Shown here one piece after another: positions 16,640 to 24,476 of a DNA stretch of 64,000 nt (position 1 is the stretch's first letter; every line of letters starts with the position of its first letter). A program made the position numbers and the translations under genes. This DNA is from Pygmaiobacter massiliensis (GTDB lineage: Bacteria > Bacillota > Clostridia > Oscillospirales > Ruminococcaceae): contig JALFTI010000021.1 of NCBI GenBank assembly GCA_022778585.1, positions 152,401 to 216,400 on the forward strand, given 5' to 3'. The notes beneath the pieces were generated by a model that made no database searches, had not been told where the DNA came from, and saw only the letters and a program-made list of their open reading frames with translations.

Positions 16640-17485
16640 TTAGCTGCGGCCCAGCTGTGCAAAAAACCAGTCAATGGCAGCGCGGTTTCGCTCCACCAGC
16701 TCCCAGCAGCCCTGCGCCAATTCCCATTTCATAATCAGCCCGCTGGAAAAGCTTGCAATCATCTGCACAATTTCGTCGTCCGGCAGGGGGCAGCGCACCG
16801 AACCGTCGGCGCGGGCGCGGGCCAAAAGCGCGTGCAGAATGCGGTAGTAGGGGCGTTCTTGTTCCACAAAACGCATGCGGTTGAGCCCGAACATCATCAG
16901 ATAGGTCATGCGGGTATAGTCCTTATCGTCCAAGGTCAGCACCGTGATGGCCCGACAGAAAAATTCCTGCATCAGCGCAAGGCCGTTCATGCTCTGCAGG
17001 CGGGGGTCATTATGCAGCTTTAGCCAAATTTCCTCGTACCCTTCGTCCCAGCTGTGCAAGGGGTCTGCCAGGCGCGGGTCGCGGGGTATAACAGGGTCCG
17101 GCAAAGCGGCTAAACTGTGCCGGCAGGCACCGCCGCAGCCGCTTTCCACACCGGCGCTGGCCAGCTGCCCGGCCCCCCAGCTGGCCAGCCGGTAAAGGGC
17201 GGGCATAAGCTGGCGGGCGGTTTCGGTAAGGGCATATTCCACCCGGGGCGGTATTTCGTTATACTGGGTGCGCGAAAGCAGATGATTGGCCTCCAGTTCC
17301 CGCAGGGTTTGGGTCAGCATCATATTGGTAATGCCCGAAATGCGCCGTTTCAGCTCGTTATAGCGCATAACGCCGTGTTTGTCCAGTTCGCACAGAATGG
17401 GAAGCCGCCATTTGCGGCCCAAAAGGTCCAGGCTATATACCACCGGGCAGATGTCATACCGGGAATTGGCCGATGAAACCGCCAT
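16640..17485 (-). CDS. HxlR-family regulator with C-terminal helical sensor domain
   Basis: 281 residues. The N-terminal 105 residues are an HxlR winged helix-turn-helix (CPVVYSLDLLGRKWRLPIL, then ELKRRISGITNMMLTQTLREL, the recognition helix, and EYALTETARQLMPAL). The remaining 170 residues are helical and look like a TetR-type ligand domain (WDEGYEEIWLKLHNDPRL; LPDDEIVQMIASFSSGLIMKWEL). HxlR proteins are usually about 110-130 residues, so this is an extended or fused form. Ribosome site AAGGAGG. It lies downstream of the Old Yellow Enzyme-type gene and on the same strand, about 410 bp away, and may control it. Confidence 0.8.
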   Translation of the reverse strand: MAVSSANSRYDICPVVYSLDLLGRKWRLPILCELDKHGVMRYNELKRRISGITNMMLTQTLRELEANHLLSRTQYNEIPPRVEYALTETARQLMPALYRLASWGAGQLASAGVESGCGGACRHSLAALPDPVIPRDPRLADPLHSWDEGYEEIWLKLHNDPRLQSMNGLALMQEFFCRAITVLTLDDKDYTRMTYLMMFGLNRMRFVEQERPYYRILHALLARARADGSVRCPLPDDEIVQMIASFSSGLIMKWELAQGCWELVERNRAAIDWFFAQLGRS

Positions 17486-17898
17486 GTAAAACCCTCCTTG
17501 CTGCGTAAAAAAGCGCGGAGCGGCCTGTGCCGCCCCGCGTGTATGGTTTGCAGAACATGTTGCCGCCCGCGCTTATATTGAAAAAGGCGAAAAGCACAGG
17601 GCGGTTTTTGGGTGGCTTTGTTTGCTTTTGCCGTTTGGCAGCGCCAAAATGCAAAAGCAAAACATTTGGCTGCCCAAAAAGCAAAACGAAAAGAAAAATG
17701 CCATGCCAAAAACAAAACCGCACAGCCGCCTTTTGGCTGTAACGCCATGCCGGCAGGGATGGTATGAGACCGACCGCCATGGTTTTTGGCCGGCATAAAT
17801 GGGCGAAAGCCGGCATGAAAAAGCGGATAACCGCTATTTTAAAACCATTATACTAATATTATACCATGCAAGCAGATTGGGCGGCAAGCAAAAAACGG
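17486..17898. other. Gene-free stretch before the HxlR regulator
   Basis: About 410 bp. It holds a degenerate palindromic-repeat-like segment near 17744-17872 and inverted repeats such as GCCGGCAT repeated near 17789 and 17811. No promoter stood out, and the small frames in it show no protein family. Confidence 0.4.
17744..17872. repeat. Possible degenerate copy of the palindromic repeat
   Basis: CCATGCCGGCAGGGATGGTAT at the left and GCGGATAACCGCT followed by ATATTATACCATG at the right echo the palindromes of the repeat units elsewhere in the window, but the order and spacing are disturbed. Confidence 0.3.
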
Positions 17899-19941
17899 TC
17901 ACAGTTCCAGCGCGGCAAAATACCCGCTGCGGCTTGCCTGGGCAAGGTTTGCGGCGCCAAGGCAGTCGCCCGCCGGCACCACCGTGTCGGCACAGCCCCA
18001 AAAGCGGTCCCGCTCGGTCAGGTTGGCTTTCATGCCGGCGGCCAAAATAACCGTGTCGGCCGGAAGAGTGCTGGTTTCGCCGGCCTGGTTTTGCAAAAGC
18101 AGGTGGTCGCCGGTTATTTCCACACAGCGGGTGGAAAGCAGGACGGTTACCTTGTTGGGGCAAGGCCGGGCTTTATCCAGCTGGGCGGTTTCGCGGTCGT
18201 ACTCGTGGTCCAAAAAAAGCATGGTATGGTAGCGCAGGTGAGGGTCCGCGTCGTGGCCCATTAAAAGGTCGGCTGCTTCCACAATGGTGACCTGCCGGCC
18301 CAGCCCGGCAAAATGAACCGCCGCTTCGCAGCCCACCGAGCCGCCGCCCAAAATAACCACCCGCTGGCCCACCTTTTCCGGCTGTTCCAGCGCATCCACT
18401 GCGGGTAGCACCAGGCTGCGTTCCAGCCCGGGAATGGGCGGCCACACCGGCACGGCGCCCACCGCCACAATTACCGCGTCGGCCTGTTCGGCCTTTACGG
18501 TTTCGGGACAGGCGCGCTGGCCCAAATGCACGGTAATGTCGGGCTGCTTTTCCACCTGGCAGACTAAGTAGCGCAGATAGCGGTTGAGATGTTCTTTAAA
18601 CGAAATTTGGCTGGCGTGACAAAGCTGACCGCCCAGCCGGCCGCTTTGTTCATAAAGCGCCACCCGGTGGCCGCGCGCAGCCGCCTGCAAAGCGGCCTGC
18701 ATGCCGGCCGGGCCGCCGCCCACCACCAGCACCTTTTTGCTGTGCGCGGCCGGCCGGACAAGCTGCTGTTCCAAAAAAGCCCAGCCGTGGGTGGGGTTTA
18801 CCGAACATCTGCTTTCTCCGCGCGGGCGCTTGGAAAGGCAGCGCAGGCAGCGAATGCAGGGGCGAATGTCCTCTTTTCGGCCTTCCTTGGCCTTGTTGGA
18901 CCAGTCCGGGTCGGCAATTTGGCTGCGCACCAGCGAAACAAAATCGCAGGCGCCTTCCCGCAGAAGCTGCTCGGCAGCGTCCGGGTCGCCTATGCCGCCA
19001 ATAGCGTCCACCGGAATGGTAAGGTGGCGCTTTAATTCGCGGGCCAGGTAGCTGTTGCAGGCTTCCTTTAAAAAGAAGGTGGGGTGGGTGATGACCAGCG
19101 AGTGCAGCCCGGAACGAATGCCCTCGGAACACTGCAGAATATCCACATAAGGCTGCAGAAGCTGGGCCATCTGGATAATCTCTTCCAGGGTGGAGCCGTC
19201 GGATACAAATTCGTTGGCACTGTAACGCAGTTCGATCACCATGCTGTCGCCCACCGCAGCCCGAATGGCTTTCAGCACCTGGATGGGGAAGCGCACCCGG
19301 TTTTGGGGGCTTTGGCCGTATTCGTCGGTGCGGTGGTTGGTATGGGGGGAAAGAAACTGGCTGAGCAGCCAGCCGTGGCCGGCATGTAGCACAATCATAT
19401 CAAACCCGCCCCGCTGGGCCATGCGGGCAGCACTGGCAAAATACTGGGCAATTTGGTCCATGCCGGCTTTGTCCAGTGCCTGCACATGGGTTTCTTCCCG
19501 CACGCCGTCCCGGCGCACCATCTCCTCCACATGCGAGGTGTTTACCAGGGTGCGGGCGGTGGGGCCGACCGGGTCGTATCTGCCCGGGGGGGCAAACTGG
19601 CCCGGGTGGCTCAGCTCAATGGCGGCTTTGGCGCCAAAGGCATGAATGGAATCGCTTACCATATGCATGCCGGTGAGGGTGGAATCGGTAAAAAAGTTAA
19701 AATGGCTGGTACTGGTGGAATACCGGGGGTCTACCCCGCATTCTCCGGTACACACCGCCCCGGCGCCGCCTCGGGCAATGCTGCCATAGTAGTGGGCGGC
19801 CGCCGGGGTAAACTCATCATAGCCGTTGGGGTTTGGGCTAAGCAGGTTGGGGCCGCCGCCCTGCGGCGCGCTGATAATGCGGTTGCGGAAGATTTGCCCC
19901 CGGATGACGATGGGGGAAAACAGGTGTGGATAACGCGACAT
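17899..19941 (-). CDS. Old Yellow Enzyme-type NAD(P)/FAD/FMN iron-sulfur oxidoreductase
   Basis: 680 residues. Residues 1-350 form an FMN TIM barrel (HAGHGWLLSQFLSPHTNHR is the active-site region), followed by a 4Fe-4S cluster site at Cys362, Cys365, Cys368 and Cys379 and a two-dinucleotide-fold domain with VLVVGGGPAGM near 404 and VILGGGSVGCEAA near 545. This is the architecture of 2,4-dienoyl-CoA reductase (FadH), trimethylamine dehydrogenase and the BaiCD/BaiH bile-acid enzymes, which reduce activated C=C bonds. The substrate cannot be decided. I use ATG 19941 with GGAGG seven bases upstream, discarding a 38-residue upstream extension. Confidence 0.88.
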   Translation of the reverse strand: MSRYPHLFSPIVIRGQIFRNRIISAPQGGGPNLLSPNPNGYDEFTPAAAHYYGSIARGGAGAVCTGECGVDPRYSTSTSHFNFFTDSTLTGMHMVSDSIHAFGAKAAIELSHPGQFAPPGRYDPVGPTARTLVNTSHVEEMVRRDGVREETHVQALDKAGMDQIAQYFASAARMAQRGGFDMIVLHAGHGWLLSQFLSPHTNHRTDEYGQSPQNRVRFPIQVLKAIRAAVGDSMVIELRYSANEFVSDGSTLEEIIQMAQLLQPYVDILQCSEGIRSGLHSLVITHPTFFLKEACNSYLARELKRHLTIPVDAIGGIGDPDAAEQLLREGACDFVSLVRSQIADPDWSNKAKEGRKEDIRPCIRCLRCLSKRPRGESRCSVNPTHGWAFLEQQLVRPAAHSKKVLVVGGGPAGMQAALQAAARGHRVALYEQSGRLGGQLCHASQISFKEHLNRYLRYLVCQVEKQPDITVHLGQRACPETVKAEQADAVIVAVGAVPVWPPIPGLERSLVLPAVDALEQPEKVGQRVVILGGGSVGCEAAVHFAGLGRQVTIVEAADLLMGHDADPHLRYHTMLFLDHEYDRETAQLDKARPCPNKVTVLLSTRCVEITGDHLLLQNQAGETSTLPADTVILAAGMKANLTERDRFWGCADTVVPAGDCLGAANLAQASRSGYFAALEL

Positions 19942-20102
19942 ATTCCAATACCTCCTGCCATAGGATGGGGTAGAAGGCGCGCAGAAGCTGTGCGCCAGGC
20001 TGCCCGTAAAATCATTTGCTGATTTTAGTATAAGGGGCGCCTTGTGCCCCGGCAAGAACGCAGTTTTTTATGACCAGGGCAGTTTTTTCTGCCTATTGGC
20101 GC

Positions 20103-20138
20103 AAAAACGCCGCCCCGGCTTTGCCGGCGCGGCGTTTG
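20103..20138 (-). terminator. Terminator after the CarD-like gene
   Basis: Inverted repeat AAACGCCGC-CCCGG/CCGG-GCGGCGTTT around a short loop; on the minus strand it is followed by TTTTTG. Confidence 0.75.
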
Positions 20139-20167
20139 AAAGGTGCGGTTTGGCGCAGCAGGGCAGG

Positions 20168-20677
20168 CTATGCATGGGAATGCAGCCTATCTGCAATGTA
20201 TTGGCATACCTCGCTTTTGGGAATCTGCAAAGCGGCGGCAAATTCGCCGTACAAAAGGTCTTCGGCCTGTTTCATAAAATGGCTGTCCACCTGGCCAAAT
20301 TTGCGGTGGCAGCCGGCAAGGGCCTGCTTTTTCCTCCAGATGGAGACGACCATACTCAGCAAAGCGGCGCAATCGTGGGACTTTATGGCCCGGGTGTAGT
20401 GGTCGCAAAGCTGCTGAATGCTTTTGGAATCGTCGGGCTGTGCGGGCAGGGATGGAATTTGGTCGATCAGGACGTTGACCTGCTGGCTGGTGAGGATAGG
20501 GCGCATAAATACCCGGGGATTTTGGACCGGGGCGCAGATGGTGCCTGTTTGGTAAAGCGGTTTCAGAGTATAGTAGGGCTGCAGGGTGCCACTGCCGGAA
20601 AAGTCCAGCTGACAAACCCCCATAACCCGGCACACGCCGGTGGTTTGGTATATAATGAGATCCCCTTCCTGGTACAT
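20168..20677 (-). CDS. CarD/CdnL-family transcription regulator
   Basis: 169 residues. The N-terminal 60 residues are the CarD/TRCF RNA-polymerase interaction domain (MYQEGDLIIYQTTGVCRVMG; YYTLKPLYQTGTICAPV; VFMRPILTSQQVNVLID), followed by a helical DNA-contacting part (about 75-165). CarD-like proteins stabilise open complexes at promoters. Start ATG 20677 has AAAGGCGG upstream; the longer frame from 20773 has no ribosome site and is AT-rich. It is a single gene between terminators. Confidence 0.88.
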   Translation of the reverse strand: MYQEGDLIIYQTTGVCRVMGVCQLDFSGSGTLQPYYTLKPLYQTGTICAPVQNPRVFMRPILTSQQVNVLIDQIPSLPAQPDDSKSIQQLCDHYTRAIKSHDCAALLSMVVSIWRKKQALAGCHRKFGQVDSHFMKQAEDLLYGEFAAALQIPKSEVCQYIADRLHSHA

Positions 20678-20881
20678 AAAATGCCGCCTTTCTGCTTGAT
20701 TTGGCTGTGCCAATATTTTTAAAAACCAAAACAGGAAAAAATAAATTTTATAAAACAAAAAAAGAAAATACACTTAAAAACATAGGCGTAATTTTGCTTT
20801 CTGTAAAAATAATAGCACAAAAATTTTGGTTATGTAAGTAAAAAATAGTGCTGTTTGGGGCTTTGAAAACGAATAATAACC

Positions 20882-20914
20882 AAAAACCCCGCCGCTTTTT
20901 TAAGCGGCGGGGTA
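20882..20914 (-). terminator. Terminator after the isochorismatase-like gene
   Basis: CCCCGCCGCTT/AAGCGGCGGGG perfect stem; on the minus strand it ends in a T-run. Confidence 0.85.
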
Positions 20915-20952
20915 AGGCAGGGCAGGCAGCTTTGCCCAAACAGGATATGCTG

Positions 20953-21657
20953 TTAATGGTTCAAAGAGCTTTCCAAAAGTGCAAGGGTCTCGTCGGTGCT
21001 CATAACATCGCAGTAGATCACGCTCATAATTTTCAGTTCTGCCTCGTGCAGCTCCATACTGCCGGCGGCACAGGCGTCCTCCACACAGATGACATGCAGC
21101 CCCTCGTCGGCCAGGCCGCGCACCGTGCAGGCCACGCACTGGTCGGTTACAATGCCGGTAACCACTACCGTTTCAATGCCCATAAAACGCAGAAGGGTGA
21201 GATAGTTGGTGCCGGTAGTGACGCTGTCGGTGGTTTTGTTTACCACAATTTCGTCGGGCAGCGGGGCCAATTCGTCAATAATTTGGGCACCGCGGCTGTT
21301 TACCGGCAGCAGCATACCGTTCCACCCGGCAGATTTTTGCACCGGCGAGCGGTCCAGCCCGTCCTGGCGCAGGCAGGCAATGCGGCCATAGGTGACGGTT
21401 AGGTTGTTTTTGCGGAAGTAGTCCAAAAGGCGTTTGTTATTGGGAATGACAAGCTCGTCCAGCCGGTCGTGGAACGGAATCCACCGCTCCCATTCGCCCC
21501 GCTGTTTAAAAACGGCGGCTTCGCCTTCGTCCCGCAGAATAAACTCGTTTTGCATATCAATAATCAAAAGCGCGGTCTTGGCGGGGTCCAAAACGGTGGG
21601 GGCAAACTCTTCACAGGTTTGGTAATAAAAATTGCGGTATTTTTCGTGCGGGCGCAT
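20953..21657 (-). CDS. Isochorismatase-like cysteine hydrolase
   Basis: 234 residues of the isochorismatase-like hydrolase fold. The triad is visible: Asp in ALLIIDMQNEF, Lys in VVNKTTDS and Cys in VTDQCVACTVRG. Members hydrolyse amides such as nicotinamide, N-carbamoylsarcosine or ureidoacrylate, so the substrate is open. Start ATG 21657 has AAGGAGG nine bases upstream; the longer frame adds seven residues without a ribosome site. It lies downstream of the AraC gene on the same strand, so may be under its control. Confidence 0.85.
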   Translation of the reverse strand: MRPHEKYRNFYYQTCEEFAPTVLDPAKTALLIIDMQNEFILRDEGEAAVFKQRGEWERWIPFHDRLDELVIPNNKRLLDYFRKNNLTVTYGRIACLRQDGLDRSPVQKSAGWNGMLLPVNSRGAQIIDELAPLPDEIVVNKTTDSVTTGTNYLTLLRFMGIETVVVTGIVTDQCVACTVRGLADEGLHVICVEDACAAGSMELHEAELKIMSVIYCDVMSTDETLALLESSLNH

Positions 21658-21763
21658 GGCAAGGACCTCCTTTTTCAAATTGATATTTATGATAACCCCG
21701 ACCGAAAACGCCCTTAAATGCCGTTTTTAGTACTGGGTATACAACAAAGCAAAACCGGGGCGG

Positions 21764-22609
21764 TCAGCGGGCGGTGCCGGGGCGGCCGTTTGGCAAAAAG
21801 CTTTTGCGCAGCTGTTCCTGAAAGGCTGCGGGGGTCATTTTCATGTACTCTTTAAACACCTTGGTGAAATGGCTTTGGTCATAATAGCCGGTGCGCTGGG
21901 CCACCTCTGCCACCGATATGCCGGGTTCTGCCACCATAAGCTGCAAAGCGCTTTGAAACCGAATGTTAGCCAGCGCCGTTTGAGGCGCTAAGCCCACATG
22001 TTCCAGCATAACCTTTTGCAGGTAGCGGCTGCTGTACCCGGTTTGTTCGGCCAGCTCGTTCACCCGTACATCCCCGTGGTTGCGCAGAATGTCCAGCATC
22101 ATCTGCTGGATCAGTTTGCCCACATCCCGCTGGCGGGTGCGCGCTTCCCACCGGCTGATAAACTGGCGGGTCAATTCAATGCGCTCTTCAAAAGAGGTGG
22201 CGCAGGCGATCTGCTCTGGGGTGGTGCCTGGCTGCAAAAGGTCCTCCAGCGGAATTTCGGTATCGGCCAGAACATTGCTGGGCAGGCCGAAAATGCGGGT
22301 AAATTCGCCGGGGAAAAACTGGCAGCTTAAAATATGGCGCCGGCCAAACAGCGGAACCATTTTGCTTTGGTTCAGTGCGCCGCAGCATACAGCGCCAGGG
22401 TGGTCCGGCTCCAGCGAAAACAAAATGCCGATCAGCCCAATGCCCGGCACGCAGTCAAGCCTCTGCACATCCTGGTCGGCCTGCAGCTCGTAGGCCACCG
22501 CAATGGGGGCACCGCTTGCTTTATCCACCAAAAGTTGCTTGGCCAGCTTGTCTGCGTCCCAAAAGGGCTGTACCGATAAAACTCGGTCAAATTCGCTGAC
22601 TTGTTCCAC
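21764..22609 (-). CDS. AraC-family transcription regulator
   Basis: 281 residues with an N-terminal ligand/dimer region and two C-terminal helix-turn-helix motifs (DVRVNELAEQTGYSSRYLQKV and ISVAEVAQRTGYYDQSHFTKVF, about 195-275). The N-terminal half lacks an obvious cupin and is of the AraC_binding/DUF4113-like kind I cannot name. The longest frame starts at a TTG at 22651 without a ribosome site; GTG 22609 has GGAAAGGGG nearby. It is divergent from the sodium:solute symporter gene and upstream of the hydrolase, so it may control either. Confidence 0.85.
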   Translation of the reverse strand: MEQVSEFDRVLSVQPFWDADKLAKQLLVDKASGAPIAVAYELQADQDVQRLDCVPGIGLIGILFSLEPDHPGAVCCGALNQSKMVPLFGRRHILSCQFFPGEFTRIFGLPSNVLADTEIPLEDLLQPGTTPEQIACATSFEERIELTRQFISRWEARTRQRDVGKLIQQMMLDILRNHGDVRVNELAEQTGYSSRYLQKVMLEHVGLAPQTALANIRFQSALQLMVAEPGISVAEVAQRTGYYDQSHFTKVFKEYMKMTPAAFQEQLRKSFLPNGRPGTAR

Positions 22610-22924
22610 AGAAATTCCCCTTTCCAACACGAGTGTTCCGTATTTTACCAATGTTACTTCTGAAATTTACCAACTTCGTTTCCTGTTTTTCCTATTTTTC
22701 ATAAGGGACAAAGCATAAAATAAGGACAGAACCTCCATAAAAGTGCAATTTCGTGCAAAACAATTGGGCATAACGACAATAAAAGATGACAAAACATTAT
22801 CAAAAAGGGAATTTTTACTTTATCTTTTATTATAAGCGGTAGGTTGTGGGAAAGTCAATTGTGTGCAAAATTGTCCGAACTGGAGGAGTTTTCAAAACGA
22901 GTCAATAGAAAGGTGGAATCATTC
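22610..22924. other. Divergent spacer between araC and the symporter gene
   Basis: About 315 bp, AT-rich. It contains the candidate AraC direct repeats near the left end. A TTATTATAAG near 22826-22835 may be the -10 of the symporter promoter, but no convincing -35 is seen. Confidence 0.45.
22644..22673 (-). promoter_or_regulatory. Direct repeats upstream of araC (candidate operator)
   Basis: TTTACCAA occurs at 22644-22651 and again at 22666-22673, a 22-bp spacing (about two helical turns), as expected for AraC-family half sites. An AACAC-GA-GTGTT inverted repeat lies just beside it at 22626-22637. Confidence 0.4.
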
Positions 22925-24301
22925 ATGTTAATCGCGACCTGGATTATTACATTTGTATTGATAGTGGGCTTGGGCGTTTACGCCGGTACTAAAATTGCAA
23001 ATGCCAGCCAGTGGTCCGGTGCAGACCGTTCGATGGGCATTTTTGCGGTAGGCGCCATGCTGGGTGCCTGGCAGATCGGCGGCATGAGCATTGTGGGCGC
23101 CGCACAGAACGGATATGTTATGGGGATTGCCGGCAGCTGGTATTCCATTGCCAACGGTCTTTACATACTGGCCATTGGTATACTGGCTAAACAGATGCGC
23201 CGCAACTTCCCCAGCGACGCACTGCCCGATTATTTGGAAAATCGCTACTCCACCCGGGTTGCCCGGCTGCAGTCGTATGTGTGGATTGTTTTCGGTTTAA
23301 TGTACATTCCCATTCAGCTGAAAACTGTGGCTTCCATTCTGCAGATTGTGCTGCCCGGCCTGAACACCCACCTGTGCATGTTCATTGGCGTTACCATTGC
23401 AGTGGCTTATACCGCTTTTGCAGGCATGAAGGGCGCTTCCATTGTGGGCCGGGTCGTCTGCGTGGCCACCTACATTCTGCTTGCCTGGTTCATTTTTGCA
23501 AACCTGGGCGATTTTGGCGGTTATTCCGGCCTGGTGAGCATGCTGCCGGAAGGCTATGACCAGATGAGCGCTATGCCCACCCAGCAGGTTGTTGCCTGGA
23601 TGATTGGCGGTATTTTGACCTCGATTGTGCTGCAGTCGGCTTTGCAGCCGGTTTTGGCCGCTAAGAGTGACAAGGCTGCCACCTGGGGCTGCGTGCTTGG
23701 CTATGTAATTGCCGGTCCCATCTGCATTCTCACCGCTATTATTGGTATGATGGCCCGCGCCAAAACCCCCGACCTGGGCGATGGCGCCACCGCATTTGCC
23801 TGGGCTATTAAGGATATGTCCTCGCCGGTTATGGCGGGCATTATCTTCGCGGTTATGACCATGATTATTGCCGCAACCCTGGCCACCATGATGATGGCTA
23901 CCGGCACCATTGTGACCAATGTGTACAAAAAGCAGATAAACCCCAAGGCCGACGACAAGGCTGTGCTGAAAGTTTCCCGCTGGGGCACTGTGGCGGTTGC
24001 GTACTTGTCTTTGCTGCTGGGCTTCTTTATCCCCTCTGCCCAGATGACCAACATGTTCCTGACCGTTAACTATGTGGTTACCGCTCCGTTCAGCTTCTCG
24101 GTGCTGGCCGGCCTGTTCTGGAAAAAGGCCAACGCCAAAGGCTCCTTCTTCAGCATTATCGCCGGTATTGTGGTGGCGCTGGGCTGGGTTGCCGCAGGGC
24201 TTAACGGTAAAATCAATGTGGTGTATCCCACCATTATCATTTGCTATGTGGTCGGTATTATTGTATCGCTGGCCACCAATAAAAGCAAAGAGGCGGCCTG
24301 A
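22925..24301 (+). CDS. Sodium:solute symporter (SSS family)
   Basis: 458 residues with about 13 hydrophobic segments. Family features: GAMLGAWQIGGMSIVGAAQNGY near the first helices, AYTAFAGMKGAS, and IAATLATMMMATGTIVTNVYK (the conserved SSS helix with Thr/Ser contacts). It imports an organic solute with sodium; the substrate (proline, pantothenate, peptide-like acids) cannot be read. ATG 22925 has AAGGTGG upstream and starts with a membrane helix. It is followed after about 175 bp by a gamma-glutamyltransferase-like gene on the same strand. Confidence 0.88.
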   Translation: MLIATWIITFVLIVGLGVYAGTKIANASQWSGADRSMGIFAVGAMLGAWQIGGMSIVGAAQNGYVMGIAGSWYSIANGLYILAIGILAKQMRRNFPSDALPDYLENRYSTRVARLQSYVWIVFGLMYIPIQLKTVASILQIVLPGLNTHLCMFIGVTIAVAYTAFAGMKGASIVGRVVCVATYILLAWFIFANLGDFGGYSGLVSMLPEGYDQMSAMPTQQVVAWMIGGILTSIVLQSALQPVLAAKSDKAATWGCVLGYVIAGPICILTAIIGMMARAKTPDLGDGATAFAWAIKDMSSPVMAGIIFAVMTMIIAATLATMMMATGTIVTNVYKKQINPKADDKAVLKVSRWGTVAVAYLSLLLGFFIPSAQMTNMFLTVNYVVTAPFSFSVLAGLFWKKANAKGSFFSIIAGIVVALGWVAAGLNGKINVVYPTIIICYVVGIIVSLATNKSKEAA

Positions 24302-24476
24302 CGGCTGCAAAAGCCTGAAAAAGGCATAACCCGGGGCGCACAGTACTAAGCGCCGGATTAGAAACTGCCATACTTAAAATTTTGCATAGGTTTAACTCAA
24401 ATGCACAAAGCAAGGCGGCCACCGCAGCCGCTTTTGCTTTGCGCAGGCAGCAAAACCACAGAAGGAGTGAAAAATT

